Shown: positions 20,311-32,316, numbered from the stretch's first letter. The stretch: DNA of 64,000 nt from Camellia lanceoleosa (GCA_025200525.1 CM045762.1:83791893-83855892); one strand, 5' to 3'. The notes: generated from the sequence alone by a model not told the origin. Translations and numbers: made by a program.

Positions 20311-22163
20311 GAGGGGGGGAAAAACCACTTATAATTTGGAAAATGATCCAGGCCCTCCGGGTGACTCCCACAATTCCCTCTGGCCTATGATTGGTCAGAA
20401 TTTTTTTTTTTTTTTTTTTTTTCTTTAATCACCAACTCTCACATGTTGTATGGGGAGTGGTAGGGGTTGGTGATTGAGGGAGTCTCTTATATTTCAATTA
20501 CTTCTCATTTTAATGTGATTTTTTGATGACTTTGCCATTTAAAATTTGAAATATAAGAGATGCAAAATAGAATTTAAATGGCCAATTTGATATAGTACTT
20601 TTAATATTTATAATTAAGAGAAATTAAAAATACATCTCTTTACAAGTCAGAATTTTATGACATTGAATATTTACTTGCTAACTATAGAAGGATAAAGAAA
20701 AAATTTAATGTATATGCTCAAAAATATTCTTATAACCTTTACTGGAGAATTTTTTTTAAGATTCCCGATGTTAAGATTTTATAGAATGAATGATATGTAT
20801 TATTTTTATAGTGGTTGGGGTCTCTCAACATTTTTTCAGAGAAATTTCGATGTAGAAAATTTTCAAAACATAGTTTTTTCTGTATTTTGAAATTTCTCTG
20901 ATTTGCTTAATTTTTCTAATTTTCTCTGTGTTTTGAAATTTATCTGGGTTAAAATTTCTTTGGTTTGTTCACAAATTTCTCTATGTTTTGACCGATTTTC
21001 TCTAATTTAAAATTTATTTGGTTTATTCACAATTTTCTTTGTGATTTGACCAAACTAGAGAAAATTGAACATATTTTTTTTTTTTTTTTTTTTGTAAAAG
21101 AGTAGAAATTAGACACCAACTCAACCCTTTTCTCTCACTCTCTTTCATTTCTCCCCACAATCATGATTGTCCTCCTCATCATCTAGTTTGTTTTTCTACT
21201 AAACATGCCTTCAAATGAACTTGTCGATAAACTAGAAATCTATAGAGTTCATGAACTATAGATCAATTTGTTTGAAATAGATAAACAATCTGTAGCAGCT
21301 TTAATGAATGAAATCAAGAATCAGATGTAGAAATCAAAGAACTAAATTAGTAAAGAAACTCAATACCCAGATTAAAATCAGAGAACCTAATTGGAAGGAA
21401 CATAATCAACAACAGAATTTAAAGAAAGCTAATCCTAAAAGGCCAAGAATAAGAAAAATCAGGATTATAGTTTGGAAGGGGAAAAAACAAAGGGATGAAA
21501 GGAACCCAATTAATTGTAGAGAAATGTGAGATGAAAGAAGAAAGAGTAACATATGACAAAACAAAGGGAATACAATCAGATGCATAAATTAGATTAGAAA
21601 TCTAGAGTACCTACGAATTCGACTCAAGAACTTGAGTCTAGGTCACAATCGTGTTGATTCTAGAAGCTGCGAACGGCCACTTTGACTTCACGAAGGCTCG
21701 TCTCTTATGATGGAGAGCCGAATAGATCAAGATTCAAACTCGATTCTAGAAACTGTGAATGGCCACTTCAACTCCACAGAGGGTCGTCCCACATGATGGG
21801 TCATCCTTGAATGGGTGAGGGACCTTAAACTACAAAAAAAAAAAAAAAAAATAAAATTATGGACTTCTCACATTATTAAAAGTTGAAGAGGGGTGTTAGA
21901 TTAAATATCCCCTTTAAAATTCTAAACTTTGTTTAAAATTTCTTCTTGTTGTGCCATCTCTCTCACTCACTTAGTGTGTCATTTTTTCATATCTCTTATC
22001 CGTCGATTTGTCACTTGTCTCTAATCACCAGGTCGTTGCAACTATTATCTCTCTCATCACCAATGATGCAGTCTCTCTAACATAGGTTATTAATTCTTCT
22101 TTTATTTATAAGTAATCTTTTATCAATTGGAAAAAAAAATCATTAATTCTTTATAAAACAATA
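20311..22163. other. Gene-free AT-rich stretch with dispersed repeats
   Basis: Contains a T-run at 20401-20422, a segment at 20740-21075 related to 29780-30060 (alternating TTTTTCTGATTTG and TGTTTTGACC.ATTTT), an imperfect direct repeat (21655-21716 and 21751-21812, sharing GATTCTAGAA.CTG), and at 21870-21920 a piece related to block A (TATTAAAAGTT...GTTAGATTAAATAT). No coding frame is convincing. Confidence 0.6.
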
Positions 22164-22168
22164 GTTAT
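22164..22168. repeat. Target-site duplication GTTAT (left) of small gypsy element
   Basis: GTTAT stands directly before TGAGAGGGG and recurs at 24726-24730 directly after the other LTR. Confidence 0.9.
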
Positions 22169-23038
22169 TGAGAGGGGAATTTGTGCTGAATATATGGCTC
22201 GAGTAAAATTTAGATTTTGGGCTGTTGTCCTGGATCTCTCAACTAAGCTGGAAGGATGCCCAGGTGTTAGACCGAGATTTCTAGTTGGCCTGGGCCGAGG
22301 GTCAAGCTTGGTCAAATGGCAGCCTAGCTTTAAACTGAACTAAGGGTTGGTGTCTAATGACTTTCGCTAAGCTCTAGAACTAAGCGAAATTTACCTTGGA
22401 AGGTGAACAAGATTCGACCGAGCTGAAGAATGGTCAAAGTTGGCAACTCCGTAAGCGGGTTAGCCATGTTTCTAAGCAGAATGATGTTGGCTTGGGTGGG
22501 TTCACATAGTCTGACCGGGTTGGAAGTAACTAGCTAGTCACCTAGGATCTAGACCGGCTGGAAATAGCATGGTTTCGAAGGGTGGACGACATCGCACCGT
22601 GTTATGGATAGCTCGGTGGGAATTGCCACGTGGCCCAATTGGAGTGAGAAGAAGAGAACCCACCATCCGTACGCATCAATACCGTTTGGAGGTATAGTTA
22701 ATAATGTTTGGCAATATTGACGCACGCATGTTTAAGGTAAAAAGATGATTAAACATCCACGCGTCTAAGAAAGGACGAACAAGGTAGTGCATGCACAAAC
22801 TATATAAGCCCTATGGCGCCTCCATGCAAAATGTCTGCAACTTTCCTTACTCAAAGCTATCTTTGTTTTTGTCTTTCTTCTCTAAGGATGCTAACTTTAT
22901 TGTCAGAGAGGTTTTCTGGCAACACACCTGCCGCGTGGCTTACCATTGTTATGCTCTCAAGCTGTATGATATCGTTCGGAGTGACATGGAGCTTGGACAC
23001 AAGGAGTACGGAAGTAAAGAATATTTATTCCCTGTATA
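22169..23038 (+). repeat. 5' LTR of small gypsy element
   Basis: Begins TGAGAGGGGAATTTGTG and ends CCCTGTATA (the usual CCCGTACA mutated). It contains a block of about 270 bp (about 22556-22832) missing from the 3' LTR, including TATATAAG at 22801-22808, a likely TATA box. Confidence 0.9.
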
Positions 23039-23040
23039 AT

Positions 23041-23058
23041 TGATACCGTCTGTGGGAA
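23041..23058 (+). promoter_or_regulatory. Decayed primer binding site of small gypsy element
   Basis: TGATACCGTCTGTGGGAA, two bases inside the LTR, is the TGGCGCCGTCTGTGGGAA site of the large element with two C/G-to-T/A type changes in the tRNA-matching part. Confidence 0.8.
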
Positions 23059-23105
23059 TCTTTACATACAAAACCTTGTCCTTCAAGTTTCTCTGATTAA
23101 CCTCA

Positions 23106-23303
23106 ATGGTGAATAACGATGATGTTCTGATGTCCACTATCGACGACATTACGCTAGAGTCTGTTCGGCTGCGCGACGACTTGCCTGTCATTTCGATGAT
23201 GGCTGGTTTGGCGACCTCCACACGAGGGCCTTCGAGAGACATGCGAGACAAATGCGCAGAGAGTTCTAGGTGCTCATTGAGCCCAGAAGGGCGCCACCGA
23301 TGA
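23106..23303 (+). pseudogene. Gag N-terminal remnant of small gypsy element
   Basis: The 65-codon frame starts 47 bases inside the primer site, as in the large element (46 bases). It shares with the large gag (ATG at 9240) the spaced pattern VR.R..LP.I..MA.L.T.T, RDK and SP.GRHR, then stops. The rest of gag is gone. Confidence 0.8.
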
Positions 23304-24122
23304 TGAGAGTCGCACACTTAACGCTTGGAGTGCCTAATTGAGTTGGTTGCACAACAACTCGATCCTCTTCTCAAATGCTAAACATGGAGTTTTTCGGAGT
23401 TAAGTTATGATTTTGGATCAAAAAGTGAATTTTTTTTGCGATTTGGCCTAGATCTTTCCGTGTTCATCTCAAGGGTTGAATAGTACATTTAAGAATGGAG
23501 AACTAAGAGCCATTTAACACTCAAGATAGTTTAACACCCTTGATTAATCAAGTTTTTAATGATTTCGGGTGCTATGGTTTCATTTTTGCTATGGATATCA
23601 CAATCAGGGCTAAAGAACCATGAGAACGACGTAAACAAAAATAGAGAAAAAAATGAGAAAAAGCTTGAAACTTACTGATCAGGGCTGGAATCTGTTGTCT
23701 AATTGGTGGGGATACCTAAACCACGATATCTCTCCATTTGCCATAAAGAAAATACTCTGATTTGGAACAAAATATAGAGGGGCAAGAGTTTGGCACTCTG
23801 GTTTTTAGAGATGAACAATCGGGGGTGAATAAGGTGAACAGTAGAGAGAGTTGTATGTAATGGTTGTATATATATTGTATATGAAGGGGTACCAAGATTT
23901 GAAATTTTTTGGGAATCGCGCCGATCATCATAAAGAAACGCACGGGGACCGCTAGGGAGGCGACATATGTCCATGAATGGACGTTATGTCAGCATGATTA
24001 AGGGACATTCCATTTGAGGCATAGGTTTTGTGCCGGACAGTTCTATTTACCGAGGAAGAGATTTAACTCGACCTGTTGTGATAATCCAAGTCATGCTAAA
24101 GCAGACTGGATTAATAGGCAAT
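23304..24122. other. Non-coding interior of small gypsy element
   Basis: No retroelement domain is seen. On the minus strand there is a promoter-like TATATATA near 23870 followed by a short frame (23974-23699); it may be a captured fragment or chance. No polypurine tract can be named with confidence before 24123. Confidence 0.45.
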
Positions 24123-24725
24123 TGAGAGGGGAATTTGTGCTGAACAAATGGGTCGAACAAAATTTAGATTTTGGGCTATTCTCATGGATCTCTCAATTGA
24201 GCTGGAAGGTGGCTAGTTGTTGGATCGAGATATCTAGTCGGCCTAGTCGAAGGTCAAGCTTGGTCAAATGGTAGCCTAGCTTTCAATCGGGCTAAGGGTT
24301 AGTAGCCAATGACTTCAGCCATGCTCTGGAGCTAAGCGGAATTTACCTTGGAAGGTGAACAAGATTTGATCGAGTTAAAGTGTGGTCGAAGTCGGCAACT
24401 TCGCCCTTGACCGGGCTAAGTAGGTCGCCCAAGCTTCAAAGTGGAACGAGGTTGGCTTGGGTGGGTTCACATTGCCTGATTGGGCTGGAAGTAACTAGCT
24501 AAGCACCTCGGATCAAAAGGTCTACAACTTTCCTTACTCAAAGCTATCTTTGTTTTTGTCTTTCTTTTCTAAGGGTACTAACTTGACTGTCGGAGAGTTT
24601 TTCTAGCAACACACCAGCCGGGTAGCTCACTATCGTTGTGCTCTCAGGCTATATGACATCGTTTGCAGTGACACGAAGCTTGGATACAAGGAGTACAGAA
24701 GTAAAGAATATTTACTCCCCGTATA
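24123..24725 (+). repeat. 3' LTR of small gypsy element, internally deleted
   Basis: Begins TGAGAGGGGAATTTGTG and ends CCCCGTATA. It lacks about 270 bp found in the 5' LTR, joining CCTCGGATC directly to the part with CTACAACTTTCC. Confidence 0.9.
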
Positions 24726-24730
24726 GTTAT

Positions 24731-25242
24731 CCATAAAGTACTAATATTTTTTTTTATTAATAAAAAATAAGAAGAAAATTAAAATAAAAAATAATTAGTA
24801 AATAAAATAAAGGGAATCATATATGCAACAAGTTTAGAGACCCCACCATTTGATATGTGTAGTCATCAAATTCTATAATTAATTATATGTTTGTAGTCAT
24901 GTTAATATATACATCTATATAGAAAATTTTATAATACATATCTAAAAAAAATAAAATAATAAAAATGTATACCACGTATGGCCATCGTAATATTTGATTA
25001 TGACAAATTGTGGCATTGATTATTATTTATTATGACTCATTGTTGTGTTACTTATTATTTAGTTACAACTTCTTGTGATTTTTATTTCGGCTATGATAGA
25101 AGAGGTCTTTGGTTATGCCCCAAGTGGTATTTGGTTATGTTTTATTATGATGTTAGTTATGATCTATTGTAATTATTATTTTAGTTGACCAAAAAATTCT
25201 TTAATTATGGTTTAAATGATGTTTGGTTATAGTTATGGTTAT
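24731..25242. other. AT-rich stretch without a gene
   Basis: Low-complexity TTATTTAGT and TTGGTTATG-like repeats only. Confidence 0.6.
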
Positions 25243-25878
25243 GGCTGCAAATGAACAGATGTTCATGAATAGGCTTGAGCTCGGTTCAGTAACGGCTCGT
25301 TCGAATCGGTTCGTCAAATTTTTATTGTGTTCGAGTTCGACCTCATTAAAATCTTAATAAATAAGTCTAAACATTTAAAGCTTGGCTCATTAGTTAGGTT
25401 CGTTTAACATTTATTTAAATAATAAAATAAACATATTATTTTTACATTAAATAATGTAAAAATATGTATAAGAAATAGAATAAATATGTTATTTATGTAT
25501 TTAAATAATGTAAATATAAATAATAGTTACATTTGTTTATATGTAAATAATAGCTAACTATTAAGAATATATTTATATAATAATGGTGGTAGATATTATT
25601 ATTTTAGTAAGGTATTGACTTTTATTTTAGGAGATATATTTATATAATTAAAGTTTCAATTATAATTTTAATCTCATACGCAAAGTATAAATTTATAATT
25701 TTGTGGCTCGTTAAGGTTTGTGTACAGACCTCGAGTTCGAGTCAAGTCTAAACCAACTCGATTCGAATTTGATTCGTTAAATTTTTATTGAACTTGTGCT
25801 TAAGTTTAAACTTGTTAAAATCTTCATAAATAGGCCTAAACATATTAAAATTCGACTTAACTCGGTTCGTTTACAACC
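25243..25878. mobile_element. Probable non-autonomous TIR element
   Basis: The ends are inverted: GGCTGCAAATGAAC at 25243 and the reverse complement of GGTTGTAAACGAAC at 25878. The two end regions also carry similar sequence in direct orientation (TTAAATTTTTATTG, CTAAACAT.TTAAA). No transposase frame is present. No clear target duplication could be found, so the superfamily is left open. Confidence 0.6.
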
Positions 25879-25994
25879 TTAATGACAATTGAAAGTAATT
25901 AATTATAATATTTGTGATCATAATTTACTTGTGGTATACCCTAAAAAGTTGAGAAATTATATATTTTTACTTAACAGGTAATATTAATTACTTA

Positions 25995-26505
25995 GAGCAT
26001 CTCCAACGCTTCACTTTTTTTTTCACCAAATCTGAGTCGAAAAAATGACTTTTCACCAAATCTGATACTCAGTGCTCCAACCCTTGATTTTCATCAAATT
26101 TTCATTCGGGACAACCGGGTGGTCAACCGGGTGGTCGACCGGTTAAGCCAAAAATTTTTTATTTTTTGATTTTTTTGAACTTTTTGAACCTTTTAGTGGT
26201 CGACCGGTTAGCCAAAAAAAAATATTTTTTTTTTGTTTTTCAACGTTTTGAACTTCTTTTTTGAACTTTTTGAACCTTTATTAATTTGGGTTGGTCAGCC
26301 GTGGCCAACCATTGGTCGAAGTTCAACTTTTCAACAGTCATCAACAGTGTTTTGGTGAAACGCAGAGCCTGTATCAAATTTGGTGAAACGTTTGATGAAA
26401 TTTCGATTTGATATCAATTTGGTGAAAGGGTTGGAGCATGAAATAGTGTTTTTTTCACCAAATTTTAAATTTGGGGAAATGTTTGATTTAGGGTTGGAGA
26501 TGGTC
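25995..26505. mobile_element. PIF/Harbinger-type MITE, TTA duplication
   Basis: Ends GAGCATCTCCAA and TTGGAGATGGTC are inverted, and TTA stands at both sides (25992-25994 and 26506-26508). Length is 511 bp and there is no coding frame. The interior repeats GGTCGACCGGT-like motifs near 26110-26210. Confidence 0.85.
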
Positions 26506-26509
26506 TTAA

Positions 26510-27165
26510 AACAAGGAGATTCCGTACATTTTTGTTAAATTTTTAGAAAATAGCTTGTCAAATGTCAAGTGATAAACAACCAAATAATCACTCTCAAAAA
26601 GTGACCCATATATATGATAGTATTGATGTAAACAGTAAATGTTATTTTATTTGACAATAAGATATTTCTCTATCTTACAGTAAAATGTTATTCTGTCTCA
26701 CAGCAACATGTTACTTTGACAATATTGTTCAAGAATTTTTTTTTTTTTTACTTTGTCCTTATTTAATTATACGCCTCCTCCTTAGAGAGTTTATGAAACA
26801 AAATAAATTGAGCAGTCATTTTCATCAAATAAGGGTCTAATGGAAGAATTTTGGCTAAATTTTCTAAAAATGAAATATGTGTGGATATTCAATGTCAAAA
26901 ATTTTGTGAATCCCACCATCAAAAACGTACCTCTTCTATAAATAAGTAAAAAAGTTTGAAAACGTTTTCTTTATTATCTATTGTTGACTTGGATATGAAA
27001 TGGAATGCAAAGATTGATAGATTCAAGAGAAATAGGTTGAGTATGAAAATGCAAAGTGAAGAAAGCAAGAACATAAAAGCGAAGATTGACATTGATTATG
27101 ATTTACATTTTTTTCAATATCAGACATTTTTTGATCATATTAAATAAGAACATAATAATAGTAAA
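26510..27165. other. AT-rich stretch without a recognised gene
   Basis: A 63-codon frame at 26956-27147 has no recognisable features and is probably chance. Confidence 0.5.
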
Positions 27166-27563
27166 AAGATTTTATTAAATTAAAATGTCCAACCAATCTT
27201 TTCAAATGCAAATAGAGCCACTCATAAAATTAAGATACCAAGTAAATTATAGGACCAATTTATCCCCTCCATAAAATTTTATTAAATTAAGATGCCCAAC
27301 CAATCTTTTCGGATATAAATAGAGCCACCCCATAAAATTAAAATGCAAAGTAAATTATAAGACCAATTTACCCCCTCCATAAAATTTCATTAAATTAAGA
27401 TGTCCAACAAATCTTTTCAGATATAAATAGAGTCACCCCATAAAATTAAGATACGAAGTAAATTATAGGATCAATTTACCCCTTCATAAAATTTCATTAA
27501 ATTAGGATGTGTCACCAATCTTTTCGACGCAAATAGAGCCACCCTATAAAATTAAGATAGAAG
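27166..27563. repeat. 107-bp minisatellite, about 3.7 copies
   Basis: The mark TAA.ATG.CCAAC recurs at 27181, 27288, 27396 and 27503. Each unit contains ATAAATAGAGCCAC or a variant, resembling a TATA-like core. The array lies 0.6 kb upstream of the first wound-protein gene. Confidence 0.92.
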
Positions 27564-27779
27564 TAAATCATGGACCCCAAAACACATAAAAATGAAAAAG
27601 GAATTTCACTCCCAAGTCCATGCCACTTGGAAAAGTAGGATGCGTAAGACACTCATTCTAGTCCAAAAGGTTCCAAAAAAAACTCACCCACAGTCTCACT
27701 CAAACCCATTTGCTTACCAGTCCCCAAACCACCAATAAACCAGCTACTGCCTACCGCCTCTGGTTTCATTTCCCATTCA

Positions 27780-28039
27780 GGCCTTGTTTGGAAAGACTAA
27801 ATAAGTGCACTTTTTGTCTTTTTGGACAAAAAAATTGAGGTTGAAAATATGAATGTTTGGGTTAACTTTTTGACTTTTTATGAAAAAATGTGTAATAAAA
27901 AATTGTGAAAATTAGTTTTTAGAGGAAAATTTGAATTGGGAGTTGTAATAATTGTTATTTTGGTGAATAGTGTTAACTTTTTAACTTTTTGAGTAACTTT
28001 TTGACTTTTTGGATTATTTCCAAGTACCCAAACTTGGCC
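27780..28039. mobile_element. Tourist-like MITE in the promoter of the first wound-protein gene
   Basis: The termini GGCCTTGTTTGGAAA and TTTCCAAG...AACTTGGCC are inverted, and TCA stands on both sides (27777-27779, 28040-28042). It shares its terminus with the MITE at 34736. Its right end is 26 bases from the TATA box at 28066. Confidence 0.8.
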
Positions 28040-28065
28040 TCAGTGTTCACCTCTTTCTCTTTATG

Positions 28066-28073
28066 TATATATA
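28066..28073 (+). promoter_or_regulatory. TATA box of first wound-protein gene
   Basis: TATATATA, 109 bases before the start codon; the paralogue has the same box at 54509-54516. Confidence 0.7.
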
Positions 28074-28181
28074 GACCCACTCAGATTGCAAATTCCATCA
28101 ACAAACCCGAAATTCCTCAAAAACCTCTCATATCAGTTACTCGAAGATCATTAGCAATTTAAAGGAAGAAGAAGAAAAAAG

Positions 28182-28448
28182 ATGAGTTCGGCAAGCAGAG
28201 CTTGGATTGTGGCAGCAAGCGTTGGGGCTGTGGAGGCACTCAAAGATCAAGGGTTCTGTAGATGGAACTATGCCATGAGATCCATACACCACCACGTCAA
28301 GAACAACGTGAGGGCTTACTCTCAGGCCAAGAAACTGTCTCCCTCGTCTTCCGCCGTGGTTTCGAGTAAAATAAGAGAAGACAAGGCAAAGCAGGCAGAG
28401 GAGTCTCTCAGGAAAGTTATGTACCTGAGCTGTTGGGGTCCCAATTGA
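28182..28448 (+). CDS. Wound-induced protein family member (DUF3774-like), copy 1
   Basis: The 88-residue intronless frame matches the plant wound-responsive family (PF12609, DUF3774): N-terminal [20 protein letters not shown], then [10 protein letters not shown], a Lys/Ser-rich middle and the invariant C-terminus MYLSCWGPN. Full length for the family. The N-terminal hydrophobic stretch (residues 8-20) is too short and uncharged at its edges to be a clear signal peptide. The start is the first ATG after a leader of about 100 bases, and a TATA box stands at 28066. It is 77 of 88 residues identical to the protein at 54638. Members of this family are induced by wounding; the biochemical role is not well established. 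The frame is intact and probably expressed. Confidence 0.93.
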   Translation: MSSASRAWIVAASVGAVEALKDQGFCRWNYAMRSIHHHVKNNVRAYSQAKKLSPSSSAVVSSKIREDKAKQAEESLRKVMYLSCWGPN

Positions 28449-30107
28449 ACCCCTCTACCCAAATCAAAAATGAATTGATCTCTCTTTTCTCTCTCTACCT
28501 ATTAGATGTAGTAGTTTGAGAAATTTGATATTCCGACGTTAGATCGGAAGAAGAAGAAGAAGGTGACTGTATATATTGTAAAGTTTAAAGCCTGTTGCTC
28601 CATAATGGAAAATTCATATTTTGGTTCCCATTTTTCACTACAATGTTTGCTGATTTTTTTTTTTTTTTAAATTTTATTTATTTATTAAATTTTATGCGCA
28701 TAAAATTATAAAATTAGTAAATCACATTAACGCAGATAATATATATATTTTTAATTATAAAAATATGAGAAATGCAAGTGAATCTGAGGTAGAGAAAACA
28801 AATTATAAAAATATGAGAAATGCGATGAATCTGTGGTGAAATGTAAGTGCAAGTGAAAAATTATGGAAATTGCATCCTTCCATGTTTGTATATATTTTTT
28901 CTTTATCCAACTGTCCCAACTCAGGGTAGTTGTCAAACAAATTAATAAGTTTAGATGGTGATTTTTAACCAATAATTTATTTATGAGTAATGATTAAATA
29001 AATATATAAAAAAAAATTATACCAATAATTCATAAAGAATGAAGTGGTATATGAGTCTATTCATTTAAACCGAAAATTTTAAAATGTCATTTTCATTTTT
29101 GTATAAATTTTTTTGGTTGTAAAATATCTTTCTTTAATTATGTGGCCAATTAAAGGTACAATTTTTTAAATTTCATTGTCATTTTTGTATGAATTTTTTT
29201 TGTTTGTGAATCATTTTTCTTTAGGGAAATTTTTTTTTTTTGTTTTAATCTCTTTTGTTAAAATTTTATAATTTAAAGGATATGACATATTTTCATATGT
29301 TGGGTTTCTCTCTTCTTTATTTATTGGTCTAGTGATGAGGCAGGTTGAGTGTAAGCTATGTTTGTTTGGGGATTTATCAATGTTATCTTTCTTGAGATTC
29401 AGAAGGTTTGGTTTGTGTTTCTGAAAAAAATTTCAGAAATTTTCTCTACAAACAAATTTCAGAAATTTTCTCTACCAAACAAATTTTTCCAAAATTTTTT
29501 TCCAAAACACACAAACCAAACAAGTTTTCCAAACAAATCTCTCTCACACACACATCAAATCAATCACTTTTTCCAAAACTCTCTCTCAAAACAATTTTCC
29601 AAAACAAATTTCCCAAAAAACCAAACCAAACATGTTTTCGTACTTTTTATCTCTAAAACACATCTCTCAAACACAAACCAAACATACCCTTCATTTTCTT
29701 CGTAAAAACTAGGGAGATTCAGAAACTTCATTTTCTTAATAAAAACTAGAGAGAATTAAAACGAAGCGGATTTTTGAAAAGGGTAATTTTTTTTTAAGGT
29801 CTTTGGTTTTAAAAAATTTTAAGATAAAAGAGATGTAATATTTTCATAGTAGTTTGGGTTTCTTAATATTTTTTTGAAAAAATTTTAATTCAGAGAAATT
29901 TTAAAATATAGATAAATTTTTCTAGTTTGAAATTTTTCTGATTTGTTCACAAATTTGTTTGATTTGCTCATAATTTTTTCTGTGTTTTGACCAATTTTCT
30001 TTGTGTTTATAAATTTTTTTGTTGCAAATATGATCAAAATTTTTTTACTATTTGCTTCTCACAAACATAACAACAAACACCTTCAGTGCATAATCAAACA
30101 GACTAGG
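28449..30107. other. 3' flank of wound-protein gene and AT-rich intergenic DNA
   Basis: No gene is seen. Bases 28780-28850 hold an imperfect direct repeat (AAATATGAGAAATGC twice). 29400-29700 is a low-complexity series of AAACAAATTT and CTCTC units. 29780-30060 is related to 20740-21075. Confidence 0.55.
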
Positions 30108-30455
30108 AATATACAGATCTTATTGTCAATTGCTTTGACTAGTTAGAATATACAAACCTAAAAACAACCAAGTTGATATATATATATATATATATCAACA
30201 TAACCAACAACAAATGAGTAACCTATTAGAAGAAATCACAGCACTATTTGGTTGATGGACTTCACAAGGCACCACAAATCACAATCAAGAAAAGAAGGTT
30301 GTATTGGAGTTCTTGAAGGGACGCAAGCTGTTGATCTCTGTCGTTAGATTCTGCCACTCCCGTGGAGTCTTTCATAGTGATCCGAAATTCGATAATCCTC
30401 TCATCGATGAGAACTAGGACCTGAAAGTCATTGATTTCCAATCACGTACATGGAT

Positions 30456-30496
<41 letters not shown>

Positions 30497-30835
30497 AAGA
30501 GAGAGAGAGAGAACGTCGGAGATAAGGCAACGGAGTAGGAGCGATCGTCGTTGGAGATGAGGTAGATAGAGTGGCCCATTGTTTTCAGATCTGAGATGAA
30601 GAGTGACCTTCATCATTGGAGATGAAGATGACAAAGAAGATAAAGAAAGTGGCCGTTGTCGAAGATAAGGCGGCGACAATCACGGTGGTGGAGGAGACAT
30701 CGTCGTGGGAGGTAGATGAAGAGGCTACGGTAGGAGAGAGGAAAAGAGAGAGAGAGGAGAAAGAATGAGAGAGTATGTGTGATATGGATGTGGGTGAGAA
30801 TGAACCCTAAGCTACAAAAAATATATATATATATA
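30108..30835. repeat. Duplicated block B, left part
   Basis: Aligns with 10042-10700 of block A, interrupted at its right edge by the Helitron at 30836. Contains AT and GA microsatellites (30463-30512) where block A has an AC run. Confidence 0.85.
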
Positions 30836-31377
30836 TCTATATAATAAGGGAAGAGAGTTTTTGAATTTATCCTAGAGACATTTGTTCTATTAGGACATTT
30901 TAACGGTTATGATTTATTTCTGTATTTAGATGAACAGCTGAGATAAATGTTAGTTCCTGCCCAACTATTTCACACTAAAGAGTCCCACCTACCTACGTCT
31001 CACTGCCCTTCCTACGTCTGAACCCCCCACCTTCCCTCTGTATCTCTCTCACTCTCACTCTCTCTCTCTATTCTTCTTCCCACGTTAGCATCCCCCACAT
31101 TCCCTCTTTATCTCTCTCACTCTCTATTCTTCTTCTTCTTTAACAAAACGAAAAAATCCCCCCTCTCTATAACCATTGTTCTTGTCACCCTTTAGAATCA
31201 AAAATCCCAATTTAAAGTTAATATTTAAATATGGATTTAGAACTCAACAATTTCTGAACAATAGACTTTTGTCAATCCAAAAATCTACCTATTGATATGA
31301 GCAACGAAAGAGTCAGATCAGATACACACCAACGATTGTTCGATTGTTCGATTGTTCTCTCACCTTCCCAGGTGAGG

Positions 31378-31441
<64 letters not shown>
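31378..31441. repeat. (CT)n microsatellite
   Basis: About 64 bases of almost pure CT, inside the Helitron upstream of the captured exon 1. Confidence 0.95.
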
Positions 31442-31443
<2 letters not shown>

Positions 31444-31751
31444 ATGCAATGTATTTTGTGTATAATTGTTGTTAGTCTTTATAATGACTTCAATCGTTCA
31501 ACACCAAACCCGAGGCTTCATTTCTTTGTGGGTCATTGAGAATCTTGAGGTTTCAAGGTTTGATTGTTTTTGACATTCATGATATACTTTTTAGTTTTAC
31601 CATCTGGGTTTAAAATGGGTTTATTGTCCACAAAGTGATATGAGGCAATTGAATTTGGCGTTTATTTTTATTTCCTATTTTTATTATAATGCTTTATTAT
31701 ATAGATTTCGGCTGCTATTCTCTCTCTCAATCTAGGTTGATTTGGTTCGTA

Positions 31752-31920
31752 ATGGCGAGAACGGCCGGCGAGTATTTGCTGCGAAGGTCGCTGGTGAAAA
31801 TTGAGGGTTCAGATCATCTGTTGTCTTTTGGTTCACAAGAACTACATGTTCTCGCCATTAATGACAGTCACATGGACCAGAGGTTGATCGAACGATTGTT
31901 GAAGATCTCTTCTTGTAGAG
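31752..31920 (+). pseudogene. Captured exon 1 of an A-type response regulator
   Basis: From ATG 31752 the frame reads MARTAGEYLLRRSLVKIEGS and then ELHVLAINDSHMDQRLIERL, the start of a receiver domain. In the family the acidic pair in this segment is Asp-Asp; here it is Asn-Asp. The exon ends at a good donor (GAGGTACAT, 31920/31921) in phase 1, as needed to join exon 2. The family relays cytokinin signals by accepting phosphate on a later Asp in the nucleus or cytoplasm. This copy is a fragment within a Helitron and probably not functional. Confidence 0.85.
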
Positions 31921-31995
31921 GTACATATCCGTATTGAAGATCTCTTAGCGATTTTTGATTTGTTTGCTTAAATTGATTGGATTGGAATTTTTCAG

Positions 31996-32043
31996 TTACG
32001 GCTGTAAAGAATGGGAGCAGAGAAGAGCTCCGTCAGATTCAAT
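31996..32043 (+). pseudogene. Captured exon 2 of response regulator, first copy, deleted
   Basis: Begins after TTTTTCAG and ends before GTAAGAA. It corresponds to 32543-32619 but lacks 29 bases in the middle, between two GCAGAG/GGAGAG-like repeats, which shifts the frame. Confidence 0.8.
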
Positions 32044-32122
32044 GTAAGAATTTTTAATTTTTTTTAATACATATTCCATTTGTTTGGTTGCTGAGAAAGC
32101 AGAGGAAAACAAAGAAGAAATA

Positions 32123-32127
<5 letters not shown>

Positions 32128-32162
<35 letters not shown>
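32128..32162. repeat. (GT)n microsatellite
   Basis: Pure GT run in the captured intron; a shorter run lies at the same place in the second copy (32703-32721). Confidence 0.95.
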
Positions 32163-32167
<5 letters not shown>

Positions 32168-32205
32168 GGTGATTTATATTGTGGTTTTTGATGATTTGAT
32201 GTTAG

Positions 32206-32283
32206 GGTTTGGAGGTGAATTTAATAATGACGGATTATTCAATGCCTGGAATGATTGGATATGAACTGCTCAAGAAGATCAAG
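32206..32283 (+). pseudogene. Captured exon 3 of response regulator, first copy, with phosphoacceptor
   Basis: Reads [20 protein letters not shown] then LLKKIK between TTAG and GTTAG. It keeps MTDYSMPG with the Asp that receives phosphate in this family. Confidence 0.88.
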
Positions 32284-32316
32284 GTTAGTTTTATGTGATA
32301 TTGGTATTTCACTAAA

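Larger units (their letters stand above)
22169..24725 (+). mobile_element. Small non-autonomous Ty3/gypsy derivative (2.56 kb)
   Basis: Two LTRs (870 and 603 bp) surround about 1.1 kb that holds only a mutated primer site and the start of gag; no pol is present. The GTTAT duplication proves one insertion event. The LTR start, primer site, leader length and gag start are all related to the large Tat element at 1-10038, so this is a deletion derivative of that kind, in the plus orientation. It depends on proteins from elsewhere for movement. Confidence 0.93.

Noticed and set aside
27166..27563. CRISPR-like array
   Set aside because: The 107-bp units are contiguous and similar over the whole length, with no spacers; it is a minisatellite in a plant genome.
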